Translations under genes and position numbers: made by a program | Part shown: positions 1-13,784 of the stretch, one piece after another | How the letters are laid out: the number at the start of each line of letters is the position of its first letter | Position numbering within the stretch: the first letter of the stretch is position 1 | Source of the DNA: Sphagnum compactum | Taxonomy: Eukaryota > Bryophyta > Sphagnopsida > Sphagnales | Assembly (NCBI GenBank): GCA_965153455.1 | Contig: OZ234501.1 | Coordinates: forward strand, 14,198,001-14,262,000 | DNA: 64,000 nt | Reading direction: 5' to 3' | The notes under the pieces: generated by a model | Database searches by the model: none | Told to the model about the DNA's origin: nothing | Seen by the model: only the letters and a program-made list of their open reading frames with translations

Positions 1-1628
1 CCGGACCTTACTTTGAAATGATTCAAACAACTTTCTAAGATCATCGAATGTTTCCTTAGCCTCTTTTCGAACTTCGGAGCAGAGCAACTGATCCTCTATA
101 TCAACAACTTGCTTATAAAGTGACTCGAATCCCTTAAATACAATAGTGTTTTCTAAACCCGAATCTGACACTTGAGAGGTAAGAATGTCATCATCATTGT
201 CATCATCCAGATTCTCTTCAACAATCTTCATCGTCTCCAAAAGCTCTTCAACGTCTTCCAAAACTACAGCTGCGAATTCTTCATTGTTTTCATCGTCGAC
301 ATGAACAAATTCTTCAAGCTCGTCTTGCCCAACAGAAAGATTTAAAGCTGCGATAACTTGTGCAACTTCGATCCCTAAATCCTCGATCTCGTTCACTCCT
401 TCCTGATCGGCTTCTAATGTCATTATTTTCGCCTTGATAAATGCATTGTTGATAGAGCTTGGTGACACGGATTGCCAAGCTTCTTTGACATAACTCGCAG
501 CATCGAGTAGGTGAGCTGGATTTCCGTATGCAACTCCAGCAGCACCGCGTCATAATCTCTGCCCCTGCATTTCTTTCGAAGTTTCGCCTCCTCATCCAAT
601 TCATAGAAGTCAAGAACATCCTTGAGATAGAGATATTTGAACCTCTTCTTCAGAGCTGCGATTATGCCCATATCATAGGGTTGTTTCCAACTTGTGCAAT
701 TTGGGGGAAAGAAGACGATCTTAACATTGTTGCGTTCAAAAGCCTCAAAGTGTCCGGGGGCATTGTCCAATAGCAAAAGAACCCGACGTCCGGTTCGTTT
801 TTTCACTTCTGGAAGAAACACTTTGTTGAACCGCTTCCAGCACGTTTCCACGTCCATCCAAGCTTTAGCTTGACTGAAATATGGAACAGGCCATTGGCGG
901 TCCTTGATATAGACAGGTGCTTTCGGTTTGCCGATCAATGCGCAAGGAATTTTGTGAGTTCCCATAGCGTTGGCACACACGATAAGAGAAACCCGATCTT
1001 TGGATTTTTTCTTCCCTCTAGTGGTTAATATGTCCTCATATGGCATTAGAAGGCTGTATCTCGGTAGTAGGCGAAAAAATAGGCCGGTCTCGTCCATATT
1101 GTAGATGTTTTCAACATCATATTGGGCAATAATCACGGAGAGATCGTCTAAAGCTACCAACAATCCAGGATCGGATTTGTTGACTTTAGCTCCCTTTCCG
1201 TGAAGCAGCATATTTTGCAACCCTCGGCGCACTCTGAATCGACTTAGCCATTGCCAGGATGCCTTGAAGTCCATTTCCGGAATCGATAAACTCGATGCAA
1301 TACTTTTCACTTTGGCGATGGCGAGAGATGGCGAAACAGGAAGATTGGCACGACGCATGTTGTCAATCTAGATGTAAAGCATGTCTTCAAGCTCGGTGAA
1401 ATGACCAACAAAGGATCGAGAAGTCTTCTCTTTAGCTTCATCAGACATTAAGGCAAATCGCTCTAGGATTTGTTCCCGCTTGTCCCACATTTTTATGATA
1501 GCTCCGTCACTAACATCGTACTTGCGCGCTATAGCCTTTTTACTGGGAGCATCCGTCTTGCTCAGCTTCGCTATGATCTCGCATCGTTGGGACTCATTAA
1601 GGCGTTTCCCGTTCGGTTTCTTCAACAT
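1..1628 (-). pseudogene. Tigger/pogo-like transposase, one nonsense and one frameshift, C-terminus open at the window edge
   Basis: Read on the minus strand from an ATG at 1628, residues 1-60 form a pogo/CENP-B-like helix-turn-helix (GKRLNESQRCEIIAKL, then a psq-type helix). A second DNA-binding region follows (around FKASWQWLSRFRVRRG), then a DDE_1 catalytic core. The three acidic residues are visible at about D179 (YNMDETG), D288 (LLLLDNAPGH) and D319 (QPYDMGII), a DD30D spacing. Codon 87 (1368-1370) is an in-frame TAG, and the same frame continues past it without another break. Near 540-545 the frame shifts by one base. The downstream frame (AHLLDAASYVKEAW, then a long Glu/Asp-rich tail) stays open to position 1. 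The domain order is well known for this family. That the TAG replaces a Trp codon is inference. Confidence 0.85.
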
Positions 1629-1738
1629 TGCAGTCGAATCAAGCGATTAGGAAGTGATTCGTCTAAAGTGCGCACCTACCGGCTAAGTATGCACAATCCT
1701 CCCAAATTCAAGTTGCGTACTTAGGCGGGAGGCTACTG
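1..1738 (-). mobile_element. pogo/Tigger-like (Tc1/mariner superfamily) DNA transposon, left part cut by window edge
   Basis: The element carries the pogo-type transposase described separately. Its transcriptional 5' end appears to be at 1738: the minus strand starts CAGTAGCCTCCCGCC directly after a TA dinucleotide at 1739-1740, as expected for pogo/Tigger elements that duplicate TA. The subterminal region holds a second related motif: CTAAGTA(C/T)GCA occurs twice between 1680 and 1730 in opposite orientation, a possible transposase-binding repeat. The other terminus is beyond position 1, so terminal inverted repeats cannot be compared. The superfamily is known for cut-and-paste transposition; this copy is damaged by one stop and one frameshift. 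Confidence 0.75.
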
Positions 1739-1860
1739 TACATATCCAGCATGCTCATTTCTTGTTGCGAGTCTCATTGGTTCGATTAAAGAACAAGCAT
1801 CTACTGTACACTGAACTGCAATCCATTAGAGAAGGGGAATTCTATACCACTTGAAAACAT

Positions 1861-2060
1861 TTTGTCACCATACGGATATGGGATAAAGTGTGGTGGTACT
1901 GGAGAATAGATGGGAACTTGGGAACACACTTGGAGCATCAAAGTGTGGTGGTACTGGAGAATAGATGGGAACTTGGGAACACGCTTGGAGCATCATTGAA
2001 AACCATCAGGAACCTTGAGTGCACAAGATGGGAACGTGGTGGGAGCATCAAAAATTTTAA
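1861..2060 (-). repeat. Dispersed repeat copy with a 55-bp internal tandem duplication
   Basis: The minus strand contains GTTCCCAAGTTCCCA and TTTATCCCATAT, which also occur at about 11.05, 14.68, 20.94 and 21.26 kb. In this copy a 55-bp block is tandemly duplicated, 1885-1939 and 1940-1994, with one mismatch. No coding capacity is apparent. Confidence 0.6.
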
Positions 2061-4600
2061 ACATCTCAATCCCCACCCCTCTAAACACAAAGAAAATCAA
2101 TTCTGTTTAAGTAAGGAGGGGCTCAACATACAAGATACTTGTGCGTCGTATATCCCACACTTTATTCCAGAAAGATTGATTTAGAGTGATTGTTGGGTTG
2201 TTTGTAACTATTATTGTAGTACCTATTTGGGTTCAACAATAATTATAGCATATTTTTAAATGTTGAATTTTTAGAAATAATTTACCCAAACCACCCAAAA
2301 GTTAAGGAAATTGTGTCCTTTCCTATGTTCAAATCTTGGGATAATTTTGTAGGTTGTATTTAAGGTTTATTATTTATTGATTTTTAATACTCTATATTTA
2401 ATAAGTAGATGATTTATCAGGCATCGATCTATTTATGTTTAGCAACACCTCAAATGTTTACTATGACTCACTTGACATATTGAATAAAGTGGGGCTCCAT
2501 CAAGCCTTCTACTTAAAATTATCACTTTAATGCCCAACTTGATTTGACATCTAAATGTTGACCTCAATCAGGCTTTATGGTATTGTTTCAATAAAACATC
2601 ATTCACATATAGAGGTAAATCAATGGTAATTCAGTGTTAAGAATTAAATTCCAAATGATTATTCACACATGAATGTGATGTAACACAAATGCTCACATGG
2701 CATTCTATGTGGCATGCAATGTTATCTCAGAGAATGATTTGAAAATATGAATGCTTTGAAAATATGAACAAAATTAAATCAAAATTCGGGAAATGTTAAA
2801 TATCATTGAATTTTCAAAATACCTACATTTATGGCATAAAAGGCGATGTTATGTATATGGCCCAAAATTGAGCAAATAATTCAATGTTAACAAAATGTTC
2901 ACCATCACTTACCAACCTTCATGCCCGTTGTTGCCATGTCCTTTCCCGACCTTTTAAGGGAAGCTTTACAACATCCAAGAACAACAAGTCTATGCATCAT
3001 TTGAAAATACAACAATAGTAATGCTCAAAAACATTAACAATAATAACACCAATGTGTTAGAAAACAACAACACCAACACTCCAAAAGAATAACAACACTA
3101 GCGTTCCAAAATATCAACAACACCAACAGTCAAGAACAATAGCAACAATAGCACAAAAATCTAATCACGCACAAGATGAATAAAACAATCTTGCCATGGA
3201 CAACTGCAATGACCAAGCTAGCAAAGAAAGTAAGCAATTTCAATTTTGCAACCTCTTTTCATTCATTTTTTCCAATGCAAAAGAATAACACAAGAACATG
3301 TGTGTTTAGAGACTCTAAATTTTGCAAATCAATGTAGATGTACCTCTCAACTATGTTGAAAAAGGATTTCCATAAAAAACAAAGAACAAAGGAAAGAAAT
3401 AAACAAGTTCATATGTGTCAATTGAAGTTCAATTGAAGAAACCACAACAACCCAATTGGGAACATAGAGAGATATTAACATCCATCAATGCAAAATGGGA
3501 TGAATATATCATAGGTCTAGACAAGGTTGGCCCACGAAATCAATTTGAATCATAGTAACAAAGTGGGAAAAAGTTTTTGCAATTGTCATGAATGTTAGTC
3601 TTTTTTTTAACATGAAAAATTGCCCTGCATGTAAGGATAAATGGGGAACCATCTTTGGAAAATTTGATCACATGTCAAGATCAAGGCTTCTATGAAGACT
3701 ATTGGGCAATGAGCCCACATGACAAGATTTCACACCACTTGCCTTGAATATTTGGTAAAACCCATTATGACGCAATGTTAGAACTCATGGGGAAAAGACA
3801 TGTATTCAATCTTTTGCACATTTGAGAGTTCATGCAAGATGCAAACAATGTTGTCAATCCAAATGCCAAAATCATTGTCAATTAACCAATTAATCTTAAT
3901 ATTAATGGCAATGGTGTTAGGGCAAAACAAGTTTTTTGTGGGTATGAAGATTTATCAAAAGCTGAGGATAATTGGGCATTCAAGAAAGAAATCCCAATCA
4001 TGAAATTTTTTTCAAGCCTTCAAAACACCATGCCTATTCAGGATTCATAGTCTTTCATGGAGGCCATGAATGAAGTTGTTGTAAAGTTTGGTAGCATTCT
4101 AATGCAAAGTTCAATGTGAAGTGCAAAGCAAACGTCAATGAAGACCCCAATGCATAATGTCAAAACCTCGGTGCACAAGCCTTGCACACCAAATTCAATC
4201 AATGAATAAACTCAAAATGCAAAAGGTGGAAGAACAAAAAGTGTTGGCACCACATGTGTAAAACGTAGCTACTTTTCAACACATAAAAGCATGGTTAAAG
4301 CTACAAAAAAAGGCAATCGACTATTAGTGGAATCTATTGATCGCATGTATGAAACAAGCTTGGTTGTGGAGGAAAATATCAAAGATTCAATAAACTAGAC
4401 TATTTCAAAAGCAAAGACAAGTTAACAAATGAAACTCAAATGAACATGGTCAAGGTTATTACAAGTCTTATTGATGTTATGAGCATGATACTCAAAGTTG
4501 ACAAAGGTAAGGAACAACTCTTCCCAAAACAAGACTCTGATGATTAGAAGAAAGAAAATGGACAAAAGATGTATAGTAGACTTTTGGCATATAAAATACC
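2061..4600. other. AT-rich noncoding stretch
   Basis: No reading frame with protein-like composition and no RNA gene was recognised. Around 3040-3160 the sequence is rich in short AACAACACCAA-type motifs. I see nothing else. Confidence 0.5.
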
Positions 4601-5760
4601 TAACATAGATAATAACAATACATATTCAATTATAGATTTCAAATTTTCCAAAGTTGAAGGCTTATAGTTTACATACTTGTGACGATCACATGTGAATGAC
4701 CTTTACCCTCCAAGATAAATGCACAATTCTTTGTACATTGCATCACCAAATTGTTCATGCCCCTTAATTGCATATGTTTGTTAATCAATGCATCAAACAT
4801 TTTTTGTGCAATGTCCAATTTTGGATTTGGTTGCCACTCAACATCAATAATCTACATTAGTCTTTTACTGGCAATTTTAATTTAAGATTGTAATAAATTA
4901 TGTAACAATTAACAAATAGTAAATGCATCTAGCACAAAGAAACATGCAAGTTAAACTTAGTAAAGAACTCCCTAAAAGTTTTTAAAGAATGTTTAATGCA
5001 TTCTCCACAACGAAGCAACTTCATTTATGTTTCTTTCTTCCTATTATACAACAATTCCAAATTGTATGTTGTCCTTCCTTAAATAGGGTCATAGTCCAAG
5101 TAATCAGTGGATAACCTTTGTCACCTAAGAGATAGGGTGTAAAACAATGTTGGAAACTTGCATTGTTAAATTCAAATAGACCATGATATTGTGCATTTCT
5201 ATAAAGTGCAAACCTATGCAACCCCCTTGAATCATTCACATTACTAAGAAGTCCACAAAAACATCAATAAACCTTTTATTGCAATCTAGTAATGTTTGTG
5301 CTGCCACACTATACCCACTAGATTTGTGATAGTAATAGTTTTTAGGATATGAAAAAGGTTTAACAATAGAAATGTGTGTGCCATCAATGGCACCTAACTT
5401 GCACATTGGGAAGACTACGCCAAACTTTAAATTCATCAACTACAGCCGCCATTGCTTTTCCTTGAGGCCAATAATTCAATAATTATATTAGAAAATGAAT
5501 GCATATCAACAAACTCATGCAAGGCTAGAAAGATTTTGTATTTTCGTATTGCAAAAGTTTCATTGCATGTAAGGAAATTGGCATCTTGAGCTAGTTTATA
5601 GATAAAACAACACATGCAAATCACTACAAGAATAGCCTTATGATATGTGACTTGTCTTACTTTTGAAGAGCAGGTCTTTAACAATTGCAATGCTAAACAA
5701 AGTGATTTTGCTCGTGCAAAAGTTTTCCAACAACCTATCTTCATCAAATTTTGCCAACAA
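4600..5760 (-). pseudogene. PIF/Harbinger-type transposase (DDE_Tnp_4), decayed
   Basis: Minus-strand segments in shifting frames together match the plant Harbinger nuclease. The N-terminal part (5747-5440) includes LTCNETFAIRKYKI. It is followed by GAIDGTHISIVKP with the first catalytic Asp (about 5370-5395), YYYHKSSGYSVAAQ, NDSRGLHRFALY, LLGDKGYPL with the second Asp (about 5115-5140), and VVENA with the catalytic Glu (about 5000-5015). At least two frameshifts (near 5420 and near 5237) and a stop before VVENA make it nonfunctional. The family cuts and pastes with 3-bp target duplications. I did not find terminal repeats or the Myb-like partner gene. Confidence 0.8.
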
Positions 5761-8700
5761 AATTTAGAAAACTAGGCAATGTTTTTGGGCTTCACCCAAC
5801 TACCCAATTCATGTGACAACATACTCAAAGAAAATGTAAGTCAAAGCTCATGCAATGTAGCAAGTGTAAAAATTAACTTGGATTGATGCTCAACTAGTGG
5901 AATGACATTGGGTTTGAAGAGGGACAAGCTTGTAGCATTTGTTGCAAAAAAAAACCATTTCTTGCAACACATCAATTAACAAAGCAATGCAAATTGTGAG
6001 AAGAACATAGTCTATTTTAGTATCCATGGGAATTCAAGAGCAAAGAGGATGTAGATTGTAACCAAAAACAAATCACAAATAATAAAGGGGAGACAAGAGA
6101 TTTTGTTATAGACAAGAAACACCGACAAAACAAACAACAATCATAAGTGATAAAAATAAAAGTTAGAATGGAAAAAACCAAAACTCAAAACAAAATCTTG
6201 TATAGTGTGAATGCCATGGAGACTACCAAAAGAGAGAAATAGAGTGCAAAACAAATTAGAGGAGGAAGAAAAATGGTGTTGATTATTGTGAAAGAATCCA
6301 CAAAAATAAAAGCAAAATGAAGAAGAATCGCTAAAAGTACTACAAGAAAATTCGCAAAATAAAGAGAAGAAGAATTGCTAAGTGTATTGCAACACAACAT
6401 GCTAACAGAAAGAAAAACAAATCACAAGAGGGAAAAAAAATTGTATTGATTGCTAAAAAGTGAGCAAAATCAAAGCAAAAGTTATTGAAAATGTTATAAA
6501 AGAACAAAACAAAGCTCAAGAAGAGAATGAAGACATGAAGAAAAAAAATCAGAGCTTGTATTGAAAGGGGCAAATGGGAAAAGATAAGAGGGTGATTGAA
6601 AAAATAAAATGAAAAAATAACCAGTACTTTGGACCTTATATGTGAATGAGTAATGATTTAGTTGATGATACATCGAAGGTACCAAGGTAGCCAACACACT
6701 CTATGAATCGATTACCTTTGACAACGCCTTTTAAGGTAACCAACTTTGCCATGTACCTTCATGATGGATGGTATTTTAGTCTTAGGTAGCAAATCTTACA
6801 AAGCCCTAACACTGTGTGAAAGGTGCATAAGGTTTTATAGTATGTGGGATGTGTCAATGACATACAAAATTCATAGAGGGTTGCTAAATGTTTTGTTGAA
6901 CTTGGCACATGTCCATCATTCAACCAATGTTTCTCAAGTTTGGATGAAAAAGAAATGAACTTTGATTTGGTGAAAGAATAAGAAGTGAGTTGCAAACAAA
7001 TAAAGGTCTCTCACCCAAAATGGGGAGTAGCCATAAGTTAAATACATAATTTTTTTAAATGTAAAAATTTGTTGAAAATTTATTAATATTTTTTGGGTTT
7101 AGTGACATAGCACCCACGAAACACACCAATCATGGATGAGGCCTTGTTCAGCATTTCGGGATGAACCCGTGTAATTTAACCCCATGGTACCTTGTTTTAT
7201 TTTATTTTTGCCCACCTTACCCAATTTTTAAACAAAATTTTCAAAAACTATTTGACACCCCTTTTTTACTAACCTACTGACCTACCCACTTATTAAGTTA
7301 ACTACCTACGTACCTACCTAACATACCTATGTACTTTCCTACCTTTTTACTAATCTAACTTACTAACCTAACTTATTGACCTAATTTATTAATAATTTAC
7401 TAACCTAACCTATCTAATGATTAAGTTAATTTAACTAACTTAATTTGACAACCAATCGAAACCTAACACCTAACCTAACCTATTAATTTATAATCTAACA
7501 TGAAATGTAACTTAATTAACGAAAAGGAGAATGAGAAAGAGGTACCCCCCACCCCCCCCTTCCACCCCATTTTCTCCCACCTTAGTCCTATGCCCCCTTC
7601 ATTTTCTCCCTCCACCCATATTCCTACCAACCAAACTAACCATCTTGTCATTGTAGTTTTGTTCCCCCCAATTCCCACCCCCTCTTTGCCCAGTTCAACA
7701 AATCTGTAATTCGACCTTTTAAACCTACCCATTTATTTATTTATTTAAAAAATTTCTCCCTTTCCCTCTCTTTCTATCTTTCACTCATAACTTTGATGTT
7801 TCGGCTTCGATTTTTTTACTATAATTAAGTGGTAAACACTAATATTCTAACATTATGTTTATTCTAGATTTTTTTTGACATGTGTTATTTTTCACATATA
7901 AAATTTATTTTATAACAAATTATAGAAATTAGAAACAAAACTCAACCAAAAATCCATTACAAAACACAAATTTGTACAATTCTGACTTTTGTAGTGATCT
8001 GAAAATGCAATTAGACCCTCATATTAAATGGAACTAAAAAAGATGGAAACAAAAACATATTGTAGTAACACTATTCTTTGTCATCAAACTTGTTTTTAAA
8101 TTTCACTTGAGCTTTTCCATCCATAAATTATTTCCTCTCTTTCAGATCCTAATTCTTCATCAAAATTGTTTTGATAATAATCCTTCTTTCCTCACAATGC
8201 TTTTCTAGATATCTACGTAGATTCCCACCATAAAACCAATTTGAATCAAGCCTCATCAGTCCTAATCCTACACAACCATCCTCCACCTTTGTCCACCTTG
8301 TTAATCATTGAAACTACCTTGGTCTAGTTTGTTCAACGGGGACAACATAGTTTTTTATCCAATACTTCCATCCAATTTGTCCAACAACTACTACACAGTT
8401 ATACGCTTAACAGTAGGTAAGATGTTTTAAGGAAAAAAAAAAGAAAAAAAAAAGGATTACATTTTATTACAAGTAATTACAACAACTTCTTTGCAGTCCT
8501 TGTTTTTTTTATAAATTTATTATCTTGCAACAACTCATTTGTTGTTGTTGTATTTTTGTGTTTTTTTACAACAAGCGTAATAAGAATAGTGATGAACATA
8601 AATTATTAAGCCTTAGATGAAAAACCTTCTCTATTGCCATCAGTAATTGAATGCACTTGTCAACAAGTCGTAGCTTGAATTGTTGAATGTGCATGTTGCA

Positions 8701-10880
8701 TTGTCTACATGGCTCAAGATCTTCAAAGTGAGAGGGATTGCTTCTATTACAAATTCTTCCTTTGTGGTATCATGAATCCTACATATGCAACTCAACATTA
8801 GTTTTTGCAAAAATCACAACAAGGCCAAAGGATTTACAATCGTAAAATAGTTATAAACTTATCAACCATGAATCATCTATGATTCATGGTAAGATACAAT
8901 TGCTTGCATTTCTTTGTTTCACCTCACCTTGGAGGGCCCATTTTTCTCACGCTTATGGTCCCATGCCGTCCACATTTCTTTGGCACAAGCCACCTTGCTA
9001 TTTTCTAATGAGTGCAACCAAATCCTACACCTCATGCTTCTATCCCAAGTATCTTACAAACCATGGATCCATAAGTTTCACAAAACACATGCTTCAATTT
9101 GCAACCTATCAAATTAAGTTGTTGTAGCCTCATTTCACTTATGGCATGTATAAGGATTACCCAAGATGCAAACATTCATAACAATGTGGTCCAACCATCT
9201 TGGTTCCTCTTTGCAAGTGGAAAGGCGACTAAATCTACTTGTTGACATAATGAAAACTTATTCTTGTCCACATGCTTACAAAAAAACCACTTGGCTATAG
9301 AAGATTTCCTACACTCCCCAAACTTGCAAGAATGAGTGGACCAATGGCTTACAAGTTATTACCACTTTTTTAAGTCCAAAACAAGGGTATTTTTTGAGGA
9401 TTAAAGTGAATTACAAAGGTTTTCCATTAGTTGCTTGGGAGTGTTTTTCATTTAATCTAAAGCCATTTAGAGGTCCCTTTTCTTAACACATGTGCACAAG
9501 AATAATCCAAAAACCTTTTTTAAAGAATATTTTATGAACTTTTGAAAAAACCCTACTTTTTAGTTATTTAAAAATCCATAGGTCAAATCTTACAAATGCC
9601 ATCATGTAAAACTTTTCAAACTTGGTTTTTAAAATATATTATCTAACAAGAATCAAGTCCCTAATCAACACATCATAAATGATTGGACCATTTCGAAGTC
9701 CATATTAAAAATTGTTGTCAAGATTACAATCCATAATGTACGACTTTGAAAGTCCATATCTCTTGTTTTTTTCTTGATTATGAAAATTAAATAGGTTGTT
9801 CAATTGCCAATGGGCCCCCTTGCTTCCCATGCTTAACATGTGAGGTAACTAGGAAGTAACTTAGCTACTTTGTATGTACCAAGGCTGGCAAGAATGTTAT
9901 TCCCCAGTTCTGAAGTCAAGTGGAAATCCTCCGTCAGATTCAAATTGTGGAGTAGAGTGAAAGCATTGACGTTCAAATCCTTAAAAAAGACCATAGTTAT
10001 TGAAGCTAATCAATTAAGAAATCGATCAATATAAGTATTAAAGGTCCACCAACGGGCTTTCTAAGAATGATGGGAGTGCCAAGAAAATGCAAATCAGAGG
10101 GAAACAAATTAGTGTGCAACTTGGATCTTACCTTAGTAGCAACCTAAGGGGAAAGTTTATTAAAATTGTGTATTCAATTGGCGTCCAATGTTAAGCAATC
10201 TAGAAATTACATTCCATGTTTCACATAAGTTAGTTATTAAGATATGCATTCCATTTGGGTCCAATATTATGCAATCTATGCAATTGTTTAAAAGTTGAAG
10301 ATGGACTAAAATTTCAAACTGAGTTTCACTTCAAGACACATGAGATGATATCTACAACCTTGCGAAACAAAGTTACGGAGGCTTTTCAAACACAACATGC
10401 CTTTTCTTTGAACTTTATAGAAATAGATAGTCATTGTAGGACAGCATCCCGGTGGAGAAGAATGGGAATATGCGTCTTTCGTCCATAAAATATGACCATG
10501 TAAGGTGCTTTGTTGAAACTGGATTACTGGCGTTTAATGGGATTATTGATGATCAAGCAGAGAAAACCTCATTGTATCCTTCAGAGCAATAACAAAGGTG
10601 CAATTCTTGATGAGAATGGAAATGGTGAATTGATGGAATTTTTTGCTTGAAATGGTTTTAAGAAGGTGAAATCTCAAACGCAAACCATCATCCTGCCTGA
10701 GAAAAAAAAGGTTTCATTTCATCAAATTCCAATGAGAAGATATCCGAGCTAGTGTAGCATGATCTATAATATGGTCTCCACCTTGACAATTCCATGCCGT
10801 AATCTTTTCTATATTTGCATTTTCATATCATCACCTTTCAATTGTCATGTGTGAAAATTGAACATTTTTGTCCTCTCAAG
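5761..10880. other. AT-rich noncoding stretch with low-complexity tracts
   Basis: No gene was recognised. Visible structure: a degenerate CTAACCTAAC/TTACTAACC tract at about 7260-7500, a pyrimidine-rich C-run tract at 7540-7690, and A-rich tracts near 8430-8455. The short open frames at 6185-6700 and 8879-9127 have biased composition and no family resemblance. Confidence 0.5.
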
Positions 10881-11260
10881 CATCACCAACACATATTTAT
10901 AAGGTCACATTGCTATGTCCCTCAATTTGTGCTCCTACCATTAGCCTAGGCCAAAAATGACAAAAACAAAAGTAAGAATGAAAATTCTTAGTAACCAATG
11001 AGGTGAGCCAACATGAACTCAATGGCCTAGTTTTCCCAACTTGTTCCCCAACATATTCCCAATAGCACCTTACTTTATCCCATATCCTTTGCCCTAAGTT
11101 CTATTCTTGTAACCCATTTAAGCAGCCCAAAAGGAGAGGATGAAATGCATCGTTTTTGGGCCTGTCCAAACTTGGATTAAATCTTTTCGTGATGGGCCAA
11201 TCAAAGATACCCATCACAAAAGAAAATAAAATTGAACTTTGGATCCACACAATTAATTGA
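10880..11260 (+). repeat. Copy of the GTTCCC/CCAATCAAAG dispersed repeat family
   Basis: This copy runs in the same order as the one at 21040-21470: CATTAGCCTAGG, then ACCAATGAG, CCAATAGCACC, TTTATCCCATAT and finally GATGGGCCAATCAAAG. The two can be aligned over about 350 bp with substitutions and indels. No open frame spans it. Confidence 0.65.
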
Positions 11261-13770
11261 TATGAGCTGCATTATGCTAACACAATGAAGGGTTAATTAT
11301 TTTAAAGTCTTCTCTTTTGAGATGATGTGGTTTTGTGAATTTCTTGTTTGAATTGATACACATTTCTTTTAAAATAATTTTAATAGGTGAAGACTGAATT
11401 TCATGTTTTAAATTAATGAAAGTGGAAATGATTTCATGAAAAAACCATGTGAATATGAAATTTTGTTTTGATAATGCAAGATTCAAGGAAAATATGAAAA
11501 TATATTAATATTTGGACTTGATGTCAATTGATCATCATTGATAGCATAAAGCAACGTGGAACACAAGTTATGAATTATGTGTTATATTTAATGGAATGAA
11601 CTATAATTCTCATACTAAATAATTGGATTGGACAATCCACATGAATACATTTACACATCAAATAGGGTGGATGTTAAACTACATGGCCCACAACATATTA
11701 TGGAATTGAAAAACTAATGTGGTCCACTCTTATGTTCAATACTTGATGTAGCAAGGCCCGGTTTACATGAGGGCCTGGGCCTAATTGCTGAACAATTGGA
11801 CTCAACAAAGTCATAAATTATATTATTTTTATGAATTGGGTTTAAGTCATGTAAACCTTTTCAGTCCAAGTATAGGTTCAAAATCTTATTTTATCTCCTT
11901 TCTATGAAGTTCATTATTCTCTTTCACACTCCCTATATAAGAGTTTCAATTTGTGTTTTTTTCTTTGTTCTCACACTTTTCAACATTTTTTTTCTTTTTG
12001 CTCATTTTTTATAAAAATATTTTTATTTCAACTCACACTTTCTACTTTCTTTTTTTTTTCAATTTTATGTTTCCTTTCCTTTTATCCATTTTTTTCATAT
12101 TCATTTTTTCAATTTCTTTTTTTTTCCCCAGTGTTTCTTCTCACTTTTGAAATACCATAGACCATAGAAGAAAAAAGGCAAAACATCCTTATGACTTTTC
12201 ATGGTCATCGAACATGTGATTGCAAACATTTTGGCATTACAATAGCTTTTCTTAAATGAACTCCATCTCCAAAAAGGACATTTTTGATCCAATGGTTATG
12301 ATGATCTAAAAAATAATTAAAATAATTAAAAAACTTCTTGGGCCTAAAGGAGAAAATTGGGTCTCCATCTCAAGAGCATTCCTTTTATTATCTTGGGCCC
12401 AATTTTTGAGTGTCATAAGGTGTGCCATGTAGGATGACATGTCATTTTAATGATTTCAGACCTGATCCCCATGTAAATCACTTGGGCCCAATTTTAAGTA
12501 CTTAACCAATAGGATTGCTCTATTCCATTTTCAGATTGGACCCAAGCCCTCACATAAACCGGGCCTAAGTTACATATTTTCAAATATTAACATTTAGATG
12601 TTTGACAATAACCCATACCAAAACATCTTCCAGTTAAAGTTTATCAAATTAGCAACCAATGTTTGCTCAATAGTCTTTATAACCTAGGGTTTACTTAGGT
12701 TAAAATTTCCTGCCGGTCCCTAGAAAAGGACATCGTTTCCACTAATTTCATATGAGAGTTCACTTTTGAATGGCAGTCTTTTCAGTTTAGGGTTAGTTGC
12801 AAAATGAACCATCGTGCTTGTGAATTCTAAAACATATATAACTAGTTTTTCTCATGTTTTTTTTCCCCTTCTTCTCATCAATTTCGTCAATATTTGTAAA
12901 GTATGTTCCAACATGAATGCATTGATTTTGAGGAAAACAAGATTATTTATTTTCTCATGACCTTAAACACCATTGAAGCTTTTTCTACAATCTCATGTAC
13001 TACTCTCCTTGTATTTTCTCACTCTTTAAGACTCCATATTCTAACTAACTCAGTTCAAGAGTTTTTAATTGTACAACTTTTTCCTAAGACCTTAGTAACA
13101 TTATTCCATGACATTCCCAAGGTCTTTTGTAACGTTATATCTTTTAATAATTGGGAATTTTTTAAAATCTATCCATGGCAATCTTGAATCGAATATTAAA
13201 ACAAGCTTGACTATACTCTTTCACAAAAAAACTTCTTGGGTCTTCACCTTTACTTCTTATTACTTCTTCTAAACATGAGAATGTACATCTTGACCAACTC
13301 GTTATGTAACACATTCTTTTAATCATCCTTATCCTCCTAAAGCAATCTTCTAAATAGACCAACCATTTCCAAACTTTAGTTATTTCGATGTAAATGTTCA
13401 GTTTGAAATACAGCATCACCATGACACGTATCTATGACCCCTCCACCCCCTTGAGAAGCAATTTATTTGTCTTCAAATAATTAGTTGTTGTTTCTTTTTT
13501 GATAACCCAAATGATGAAATTCGGTTCCTACATGAGTACTTTGGGGTGTTGTTTTGTTCATCAACTTCCATGAATTATCATGTTCATCTCATGAGTCACC
13601 CACTTAGTCCACAAGTCTGCTTGCCAAATTCAGCCCGTTTGATGTTTCGTGTGGTGCTCCCCCTTCAATTAACATACCCCCACAAAAGTCTTCAAAACTC
13701 CTTCAAACGGGTAAACCATAGTGGGTATAACAAAAAAAAACTTCATCACCATGTAGGTAAACAAATGGAG
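11261..13770. other. Noncoding stretch
   Basis: No gene recognised. A strongly T-rich pyrimidine tract occupies 11940-12140. The open frames there are products of that composition. Confidence 0.5.
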
Positions 13771-13784
13771 CCTTATCGCTCCCA

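Noticed and set aside
7260-7500. CTAACCTAAC-rich tract as telomeric repeat
   Set aside because: The units are irregular and do not match the plant telomere unit TTTAGGG; it is low-complexity sequence.
7475-7732. Open frames on both strands
   Set aside because: They follow from the C-rich/G-rich tract; the composition is extreme and no family is recognisable.
11951-12160. Phe/Ser-rich open frames
   Set aside because: They arise from a T-rich pyrimidine tract and appear in several overlapping frames at once.
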